Positions 15,643 through 21,685 of a stretch of DNA of 21,685 nucleotides are shown one piece after another (positions within the stretch are counted from its first letter, which is position 1; every line of letters starts with the position of its first letter). Where the stretch lies: assembly GCA_964598695.1 (NCBI GenBank), contig CAZRDB010000071.1, positions 1 through 21,685 of the forward strand, in the 5' to 3' direction. The notes below the pieces were generated by a model. That model was not told the DNA's origin. It saw only the letters and a program-made list of their open reading frames with translations, and did no database searches. The DNA comes from CAZRDB01 sp964598695 (GTDB taxonomy: Bacteria > Armatimonadota > Zipacnadia > UBA1398). The translations under genes and the position numbers were made by a program.

Positions 15643-18600
15643 CTACCGGGAGAGCTTGACGGTCACGATCTCGAACGGGGCGAGGTCGAGGGTCACGGCG
15701 TTGCCCTCGAGCGCCAGTGGTCGCGGGTTCTCCTCCATCAGATCCACCAGCGCGGCCGAGCCGGCATCGACCCCGAGCGAGACCCGGGCCCGCGCCGATT
15801 CCCCGTGCGCCTCGTAGAAGCGCAGGATCAGCGCCTCGCCGTCCTCGGCCATCTTGACGGTGTCGAGGATCACGTTGGGCGCGTCGACCGTCGCGAAGGA
15901 GCCCGACCGCGCCCCTGCCCCGGGGCATCCGCCGAGCGCGATCGCCCGCAAGGGGACGTTCAGCTCCTGCGCCGCCCGTACCACGCCGCCCCAGGCGTGG
16001 TCGCCGAGGTGTGGCAGCAGCGAGTAGGTGAAGTCGTGCTCGGCCCGGTCGGCCACGGGGTCGGGGTGGCCGGGGCTGCGCAGCAGGTCGATGTCGAGCG
16101 TGGTGGCCTCGGCTCGGTGGCCGTACTTGCAGTCGTTGAGCAGCGCGACCCCGTAGCCGCGCTCCGAGAGGTCGATCCACCGCTGGGCGCAGATCTCGTC
16201 GCGCGCCAGGTCCCAGCTCGTGTTGCGGTGGGTCGGACGCTTGAGGCTGCCGAACTGGATCTCGCAGGTCACCTCGGACGCCTGCACGGCGAGCGGGAAG
16301 CTCGTGCGGAGCATCTTGTTCGACTCGCGCCAGTCGACGTGGGTGAGGAAGTCGAGCCGCTTGCCGCCCGCGAAGAGCACGATCTCCTGCCGGAGCGTCG
16401 ACGCCCCGAAGGCGTACTGCTGCGTGATCGACGCGCGGGGCCCGTCGACCGTGGTGCTGGTCGACTGGAGCGCGAAGTGCTTGGGCGGCAGGTCGCGGTA
16501 GCCCATCGAGAAGTCCCACGCGTCGCCCCAGTCCTCGTAGAGCGCGAGACGGTTGGCGCACTCGCCGGGGAGGAGCACCTCGCGGCCCGCCTCCTTGTCG
16601 AGGATCCGCGCGATCGAGCCGTCCTCCGCGAACTCGACCCGGAGCAGCTCGTTCTCGAGCGCGCCCGATTCGGCGGTCGGAGCGACGTACTCGGGCAGCG
16701 GGCCGGCCAGGTCGACCGTCGCCCAGCCGCAGGCCGGGGCGGTCACGCGGCGCCAGGCGTTCTCGATCTCCACCCACTCGGTACGCTCCCACGAGAGCGA
16801 GTTCACGAGGGCGTAGGGCTTGTCGAGGCCGGCGATCTCGAGCCCGCCGTACAGGCTCGCCTCGGCCGCGGCGAGCAGGCCCTCGACCCGGGAGAGCATC
16901 TCGGCGTACCGCGCGAGCGATTCCGTGTAGACGCGGGTGATCGACGAGCCGGGGAGGATGTCGTGGAACTGGTAGAGGAGCATCTCCTTCCAGATCGCGT
17001 CCAGTTCCTCCCGCGGGTACGGGGCGCCCATCGTCCAGGCCGCCCGGGCGCAGGCCCACTCGGCCTCGCGGAGCGCCAGCTCCATCTTCCGGTTGTAGCG
17101 CTTGCTGCGGGCCTGGGTCGTGTAGGTCCCCTGGTGGCGCTCGAGGTACAGCTCACCGACCCAGGTCTTGAGCCGGCTGGTGTCCCGTGCGATGTGCTCG
17201 AAGAACCGCTGCGACGGCTCCTGCACGACCGGCGCGATGCCCTGGAGGTTCCGCTCCCGCGCGAGCCGCTCGAGGTGCTCCTCGCCCGGGCCGCCGCCCC
17301 CGTCGCCGATCCCGAACAGCAGCAGCACGCGGTCGGAGACGGCCTTGTCGTGGAAGTTGCACTCGGCCCGGGCGATCGCCCGCGGTGCGGCCGGGCTGTT
17401 GTAGGTCTCCTCGGGGAGGAAGTGGGAGAGGATCCTCGTGCCGTCGATCCCCTGCCAGAAGAAGGTCTGGTGGGGGAAGCGGTTGACCGAGTTCCACGAG
17501 ATCTTCTGGGTCATGAACCAGTCGAGGCCCGACTTCACGAGGATCTGCGGCAGGGCCCCCGAGTAGCCGAACACGTCGGGCAGCCACAGGCCCTTGACCT
17601 CGATCCCGAACTCGTCGCGGTAGAAGCGCTTGCCGTAGAGGAGCTGCCGGACGAGGGACTCGCCGCTTGGGACGTTGGTGTCGGACTCGACCCACATCCC
17701 GCCCTGGACCTCCCACCGGCCCTCGGCGACCCGCTGCTTCACCTCGGTGTACAGCGTCGGGTAGTGATCCTTCATCCACTGGAAGAGCTGCGGCTGGCTC
17801 GCGCCGAAGACGTAGTCCGGGTACTGCTCCATGAAGCGCAGCGCCGTCGCGAAGGTCCGAGCGCCCTTCCGGATCGTCTCGCGGATCGGCCACAGCCACG
17901 CCAGGTCGATGTGCGAGTGACCGATCGCGCTCACCGTGAGGGGCGGGTCGGCCCCCTGGCGCGCCAGCTCGGGCGCGAGCGCCTCCCGCGCCTTCGCGGC
18001 ACAGCACTCGTCGAACTCCGTCAGCGCCAGCGCCGCCTGCTCGAGCGCCGAGAAGATCCGGTGCCAGCGGGCCGAGTCCTCCGGGAGCTGGCCCATCAGG
18101 TCATGGAGCACCTCGTAGTCGTAGTACAGCGCCCGCATCGTCGGCTGGAGGACCGCCATGCGGGCTTCCTTCAGCGTGCCGTTCTCCTTGAGTTCGCCGA
18201 AGAGGTCGTTGCAGCCCGCGTCGCCCCACAGGTCGATCGCCTCGCCGCCGGCCGCCGATTCCACGAGCGGGACGACGCGCTTGCCGGGAGCGCCGAGGTT
18301 CCAGTCGTAGCCGGAACTCACGTTCGTGAGGCCCTGGCGCGGGTTGCCCTGGCCGTCGACCACCAGCATCTCGCCGTTGACGTCGATGAGAAGCACCACG
18401 GGCTTGCCCTGGGCCTCGGCCGGGACGCTGCCGGTGAAGTGGAACCACGCGCAGTCGAACAGGTCGCCCCACTTGTCGCCCGGCGTGAGTTCGAGCTTCC
18501 GACCGCTCTCGCGGTCGGCGTAGGCGACAGGCTCCGGGGTCACCCAGGCGGCGACGGTGAGATCGCCGAGCGGGGTGTAGACGGCCCCCCCGATCCGGTC

Positions 18601-18648
18601 GAGAAGGCCGCGCAGCTCGTGCTTCCTCTGGTTCAGGTGGTACGGCAT
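15643..18648 (-). CDS. Glycoside hydrolase family 38 alpha-mannosidase, cytoplasmic type
   Basis: This 1001-residue retaining, zinc-dependent alpha-mannosidase has the length usual for the MAN2C1-like branch. AIGHSHIDLAWLWPIRET (241-258) carries the zinc ligands His246 and Asp248. LWLPDVFGYSGALPQIL (354-370) holds Asp358, expected nucleophile and third ligand. IGDGGGGPGEEH (447-458) and QFHDILPGSS (560-569), with ligand His562, complete the site. A helical bundle follows (about 575-600), then C-terminal sandwich domains. No signal peptide is visible, so it should act in the cytoplasm on imported mannosides or turned-over glycans. The ATG at 18648 has GGAG 12 bases upstream. It stands between the GH5-like gene (63 bases upstream, with a hairpin in the spacer) and GH32 (14 bases downstream) in a minus-strand operon. 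A mixed substrate range is possible; GH38 members also cleave mannosylglycerate-type compounds, though the full-length MAN2C1-like layout argues for oligomannosides. Confidence 0.94.
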   Translation of the reverse strand: MPYHLNQRKHELRGLLDRIGGAVYTPLGDLTVAAWVTPEPVAYADRESGRKLELTPGDKWGDLFDCAWFHFTGSVPAEAQGKPVVLLIDVNGEMLVVDGQGNPRQGLTNVSSGYDWNLGAPGKRVVPLVESAAGGEAIDLWGDAGCNDLFGELKENGTLKEARMAVLQPTMRALYYDYEVLHDLMGQLPEDSARWHRIFSALEQAALALTEFDECCAAKAREALAPELARQGADPPLTVSAIGHSHIDLAWLWPIRETIRKGARTFATALRFMEQYPDYVFGASQPQLFQWMKDHYPTLYTEVKQRVAEGRWEVQGGMWVESDTNVPSGESLVRQLLYGKRFYRDEFGIEVKGLWLPDVFGYSGALPQILVKSGLDWFMTQKISWNSVNRFPHQTFFWQGIDGTRILSHFLPEETYNSPAAPRAIARAECNFHDKAVSDRVLLLFGIGDGGGGPGEEHLERLARERNLQGIAPVVQEPSQRFFEHIARDTSRLKTWVGELYLERHQGTYTTQARSKRYNRKMELALREAEWACARAAWTMGAPYPREELDAIWKEMLLYQFHDILPGSSITRVYTESLARYAEMLSRVEGLLAAAEASLYGGLEIAGLDKPYALVNSLSWERTEWVEIENAWRRVTAPACGWATVDLAGPLPEYVAPTAESGALENELLRVEFAEDGSIARILDKEAGREVLLPGECANRLALYEDWGDAWDFSMGYRDLPPKHFALQSTSTTVDGPRASITQQYAFGASTLRQEIVLFAGGKRLDFLTHVDWRESNKMLRTSFPLAVQASEVTCEIQFGSLKRPTHRNTSWDLARDEICAQRWIDLSERGYGVALLNDCKYGHRAEATTLDIDLLRSPGHPDPVADRAEHDFTYSLLPHLGDHAWGGVVRAAQELNVPLRAIALGGCPGAGARSGSFATVDAPNVILDTVKMAEDGEALILRFYEAHGESARARVSLGVDAGSAALVDLMEENPRPLALEGNAVTLDLAPFEIVTVKLSR

Positions 18649-18680
18649 GGTTCGCGTGTTCTCCTGTCATGGTGGCTGTC

Positions 18681-18699
18681 GCCGGGGCTCGGCCCCGGC
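18681..18699. other. Intercistronic hairpin between the GH5-like and GH38 genes
   Basis: GCCGGGGC (18681-18688) and GCCCCGGC (18692-18699) form a perfect eight-pair stem with loop TCG in the 63-base spacer, about 12 bases after the upstream stop. No T-tract follows. It may partially terminate transcription or stabilise mRNA ends, setting the ratio of the two enzymes. Confidence 0.45.
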
Positions 18700-18711
18700 T
18701 GATCGGAACGG

Positions 18712-21663
18712 TCAGGGCTCCAGTGCGGCGTAGTCGATCTCGACGGCGTGGCGCTCCCGCTCCTTGCCCGGGTAGAGCCACGCCCCGAAGGTGAAGTGCA
18801 GACTGACGATCTCCCCCGCCCGCGCGCCGTCACCGGCGCCGCCCCGACCCTCGGGCGTGCCGTCCCAGTGCGCGAAGTGCCGGAGGGAGGTCAGCGGCAG
18901 GCGGATGTCCGTCCACGCGCCGGTGAGCGGCGCCTCGGTCCCCCAGGCGGTCCCGTCCTGCTCGCGCACGACCACCTCGCAGGCGGTCGTCGATGGCGCT
19001 GCCGCGCGCATCCGCAGGTGGAGCGTCGTGTACCCCGCAACCAGCGGGGAGACCGGCCGGATCCGGTTCGAGACCGAGACCGCGGCACTCAAGCAGGCGC
19101 CGTCCGGGAAGCCCTTCGCCTCGAGCCCCCACGCGCCCCGCTGGGGCTCCGCTCCCTCCGTCTCGTAGGCCGAGAAGCCCTCTTGGCCCTGGAAGCGGAC
19201 GTACGGCGGCGCTCCGTCCTCGATCATCACGAATGGCGCGCCCACCCGCTGCACCGGGAGCGTCCACTCGGGGAGCCCTCGCCGAACCGCGATCGACTCG
19301 ATCGCGAACCCGTACGGCCCCTCGCCGGGCCCGCCCAAGGTGTAGGGGCCCGTCCCGACGGCGATCTCCCGCACGCGTGTGAGATCGAGCGCCGGGCCCC
19401 CGCTCTTCCACAGCTGCGAGAGCGTCGAGAGCGGGATCTCGACATCGTCCCACTCGGCCGGCAGCGGGACGACGCGGCCGTAGCCCGTGCCATCGTCCAT
19501 GACGAGGGCGACCTCGATCGCCCGCGTGCGGCCACTGAGCCTGCGTCCGCGCACCACGAGTGTCCCGAGCGGTTCGGACGGCCCCCGCGCGGGCTCGGCC
19601 GCGATCCGAATCCCGAGCCACTCGCCCTGCGCCGCGAAGCGCGCGGCCGTGGCCCGGAGCGCCCCCCGCTCCGGCAGACTGCCTTCGGCGATCTCCACCG
19701 CGCCCTCGATGCCCTCGGACTGGCCGAACGGCGGCGCGGTAGCCTCCCGCGCGAACCGCAGGAGCGTCTGCTCCGCGGCCGGCGCCTCGCTCGAGAGCGC
19801 CGGGCGGCCGCCGGGGAAGACCAGCGGCGCGCCACCCACCCACGCCACGAGCTGCACGCGCAGCTCCTCACCCGTCACCAGTGCAGCGGGGATCGTACCG
19901 GCGAACCGGTACGGCGTCACGCGCTTGAGCGGGATCGTCGCCCCCGCGCCGGAGACCGCCAGCAAGACAGCCGTAGTGTCGGCCGGCCCGGCGACGAAGG
20001 CCTCGATCGAGCAGTCCTGGCCCTCGGCGAGCAGCTCGACGGTCCCGAGGTTCCCCACGGGGGGGAGGCTCTCCTCAGCGGGGGCGGGGAAGCTCGAGGC
20101 GACGTTCCGGGGCATCTCCCTGCCATCGGCCACCAGCACCCATACGCCGGGCGTGACGAGGAACGCGCCGTCGGCAGCCGGGGCGAGGGGCCGGGCGCTC
20201 TCCCCCGACAGCATCATCGGAACGAAGTCGCTGCCGAGGTCCGGGAGGCCAATGGACATCCTGCGCTCGCGCCAGTAGACGCGGGAGACCTCCGGGCTCG
20301 GGCGCGCGCCGCTGAAGGGGTCGGCGACCCAGGCGTTGTCCGGCCAGACCTCGAGACGCCAGACGCCCTCCGCCAGCCGGTCGAGGAAGTACGCGCCCGT
20401 GCCCTCGTAGCGCACCACTGGCGAGGAGCCCACGCCGGCCACCCGCGTCAGCTCCCCGGGCGCAGGCGGCACGGTCTCGGTGTCGGCGCTGTGGAGGAAG
20501 GCGTCGCGCGCGGCCAGCTCGGTGAGCCCGGTCGCATGGTCGACGCGGAAGTCGTCGAAGCGGTCGGCGCTCGGGTGGCGGCCGAAGTCCTTCCCGCGCG
20601 GCAGGCGGCGGAAGGCCTCGCCGGCGACGGCCATCGCGAGCGCCCGCTGGGGGGCGTACGCGAGGTTCAGGTAGTGGGTGACCCAGTAGCGGTTGTGGGG
20701 CGCGCACGGCGTGGCGTCGTACTGGAACTGGGCCGCGATCTGGATCCCGGCCGTCCGGAAGCTCCGCGCCATCGCGGGGTACAGCTCGCCCGTCGGGACA
20801 TCGGCACAGTCGAACTCGTAGACCATCTTCGGCGTGCCGTCGAGCAGCGGGTCGCTCGCCTCCGGGTGGCTGTCGACGAGCCCCAGGCAGTCCTGTGTGA
20901 GCCCCGCCCCGTTGCCGAGTCCGGTCGGGTACCAGTTGAAGGTCGAGCCATCGGCCCGCGAGGCCCGCAGCGCCGCATGGCGACCGCCCCAAGCGTTGTA
21001 GAAGACCGGCTTCGCGCAGCCGGTCGAGCGGATCGCGTCGACCTGCGCGTCGATGTAGCGGGTGACCACCTCATCCGGCGTCTCCGGCGGGGGGATCGGC
21101 TCGTTGATCGTCTCGAAGGCAACGATCGCCGGGTCATCGGCGTAGCGCAGCCCGGTCTCCGGGTTCACGCGACCCACGAACTCGCGGAGGAACCGGGCCT
21201 GGATCGCCCAGGTCTCCGGGTTCGTGGTCATCTCGGCCATGGTGTGGTGACTGCTGAAGCCGCCGATATCGCCCGGCGTCCCCCACCACGCGATCGGCGT
21301 CAGCGCGACGTAGATGCCGCGCCTCTTGGTCTCGGCGATCATGTGGTCGAGCAGGCGGAGGTGTTCGTTCTCGACCAGCCCACCCTCCGGGGTCGAGAAC
21401 TCGCGGTCGAAGCAGTGGACCCGGATCAGGTCGAAGCCGAGCCGCACGAACTGGTCGAGGTCACTCTCGATCACCGCGCGGATGTCCAGTCCCCGCTCGG
21501 TCATCTCCTGGTTCTCGTAGTAGAACGCCGGGTAGTAGTTGACGCCGAAGAGGGCGACCTCCTCGCCCGACCGCTCCCAGCGCAGGACGCCGTCGGGCCC
21601 CACGCGCGCAAGGTCGTCGGCCGGCCCGGCGAGCAGGCAGGTGAGGAGCAGTGCGGAGACCAC
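18712..21663 (-). CDS. Exported clan GH-A glycosidase (GH5-like) with tandem C-terminal sandwich domains
   Basis: This protein of at least 983 residues opens with a hydrophobic stretch (VSALLLTCLLAGPA) that is probably a signal peptide. Residues about 30-350 form a TIM barrel: ALFGVNYYPAFYYENQE (37-53), LGFDLIRVHCFDREFS (75-90), IVAFETINEP (180-189) with acid/base Glu188 after Asn187, and MVYEFDCAD (280-288) with nucleophile Glu283. The N-E-P and Y-E-F contexts are those of GH5-type cellulases/mannanases and related GH-A enzymes; specificity cannot be told. A barrel-capping sandwich (about 400-510) follows. Then come a sandwich (about 535-620) and two related carbohydrate-binding-like domains (about 630-795 and 805-983). 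The listed GTG at 21663 has AAGGG nine bases upstream, but the frame stays open to the window edge and the signal would lack basic residues, so the true start may lie beyond 21685. It heads the minus-strand glycosidase operon seen here. Confidence 0.82.
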   Translation of the reverse strand: MVSALLLTCLLAGPADDLARVGPDGVLRWERSGEEVALFGVNYYPAFYYENQEMTERGLDIRAVIESDLDQFVRLGFDLIRVHCFDREFSTPEGGLVENEHLRLLDHMIAETKRRGIYVALTPIAWWGTPGDIGGFSSHHTMAEMTTNPETWAIQARFLREFVGRVNPETGLRYADDPAIVAFETINEPIPPPETPDEVVTRYIDAQVDAIRSTGCAKPVFYNAWGGRHAALRASRADGSTFNWYPTGLGNGAGLTQDCLGLVDSHPEASDPLLDGTPKMVYEFDCADVPTGELYPAMARSFRTAGIQIAAQFQYDATPCAPHNRYWVTHYLNLAYAPQRALAMAVAGEAFRRLPRGKDFGRHPSADRFDDFRVDHATGLTELAARDAFLHSADTETVPPAPGELTRVAGVGSSPVVRYEGTGAYFLDRLAEGVWRLEVWPDNAWVADPFSGARPSPEVSRVYWRERRMSIGLPDLGSDFVPMMLSGESARPLAPAADGAFLVTPGVWVLVADGREMPRNVASSFPAPAEESLPPVGNLGTVELLAEGQDCSIEAFVAGPADTTAVLLAVSGAGATIPLKRVTPYRFAGTIPAALVTGEELRVQLVAWVGGAPLVFPGGRPALSSEAPAAEQTLLRFAREATAPPFGQSEGIEGAVEIAEGSLPERGALRATAARFAAQGEWLGIRIAAEPARGPSEPLGTLVVRGRRLSGRTRAIEVALVMDDGTGYGRVVPLPAEWDDVEIPLSTLSQLWKSGGPALDLTRVREIAVGTGPYTLGGPGEGPYGFAIESIAVRRGLPEWTLPVQRVGAPFVMIEDGAPPYVRFQGQEGFSAYETEGAEPQRGAWGLEAKGFPDGACLSAAVSVSNRIRPVSPLVAGYTTLHLRMRAAAPSTTACEVVVREQDGTAWGTEAPLTGAWTDIRLPLTSLRHFAHWDGTPEGRGGAGDGARAGEIVSLHFTFGAWLYPGKERERHAVEIDYAALEP

Positions 21664-21685
21664 GGCGATCCGCCCTTCGGACGAT

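Noticed and set aside
15629..17059. An upstream extension of the GH32 frame (477 codons)
   Set aside because: It is an out-of-frame reading of the GH38 gene. The GH32 signal peptide and ribosome site define the start at 15628.
15805..18702. A 965-codon plus-strand open frame opposite the GH38 gene
   Set aside because: The opposite strand has an unmistakable GH38 protein with all catalytic motifs. The plus-strand translation is a low-complexity Arg/Val/Leu/Gly/Glu mix, the usual antisense shadow of a GC-rich gene.
1..21685. CRISPR arrays, mobile elements, tRNA/rRNA genes, phage or defence genes
   Set aside because: No spaced direct repeats, terminal inverted repeats with transposase, cloverleaf sequences or defence-type domains were seen on either strand. 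All long real frames are metabolic or exported-protein genes.

Overview
The window is a very GC-rich stretch (third codon positions almost all G or C) of a draft, probably metagenome-assembled, bacterial genome; a run of ten Ns inside a gene shows it is a scaffold. The mix of families (a URO-D-like methyltransferase paralogue, a large polytopic protein of the DUF6785/DUF6784 type, a YVTN-propeller/phosphoesterase fusion, GH38, a GH32 with an extra N-terminal sandwich, and a sialate O-acetylesterase-like SGNH enzyme) is what one sees in Armatimonadota, Planctomycetota and neighbouring PVC/Hydrogenedentes-type bacteria. No marker gene is present, so the phylum is an inference. No tRNA, rRNA, insertion sequence, CRISPR array or phage gene was seen.

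Layout, left to right. (1) 2-1264 (+): 3' part of an (R)-citramalate synthase gene, cut by the left edge and closed by a strong hairpin at 1284-1315. (2) 1343-2311 (-) and 2528-5023 (+): a divergent pair, a small exported TolB-like propeller protein and a large exported propeller/phosphoesterase protein. (3) 9451 down to 5027 (-): three genes in a row: a URO-D-like protein interrupted by the assembly gap, an unrecognised protein of about 500 residues, and a lipoprotein with a glycosidase-like barrel. The last two share one reading frame with no stop codon between them. (4) 9731-11128 (+): a sialate O-acetylesterase-like SGNH enzyme, divergent from the previous block. (5) 21663 down to 11155 (-): a glycan-degradation cluster: an exported GH5-like clan GH-A enzyme with accessory domains, a cytoplasmic GH38 alpha-mannosidase, an exported GH32 fructan/sucrose hydrolase, a doubtful 67-codon ORF, and a 12-14-helix membrane protein.

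Read together, regions 3-5 look like a carbohydrate-scavenging locus. Exported GH32, the GH5-like enzyme and the barrel lipoprotein would act outside the cytoplasm, the multi-helix membrane protein could move products or signal, and the signal-less GH38 would finish mannosides inside. No SusC/SusD pair, ABC sugar transporter or sensor/regulator is visible, so it is not a classical Bacteroidota-type PUL. The substrate cannot be settled from sequence alone.

I did not find an obviously new, self-contained system. The best leads are the unrecognised 500-residue protein (6863-8407), the glycosidase-like lipoprotein after it (5027-6862), and the stop-less junction joining them.
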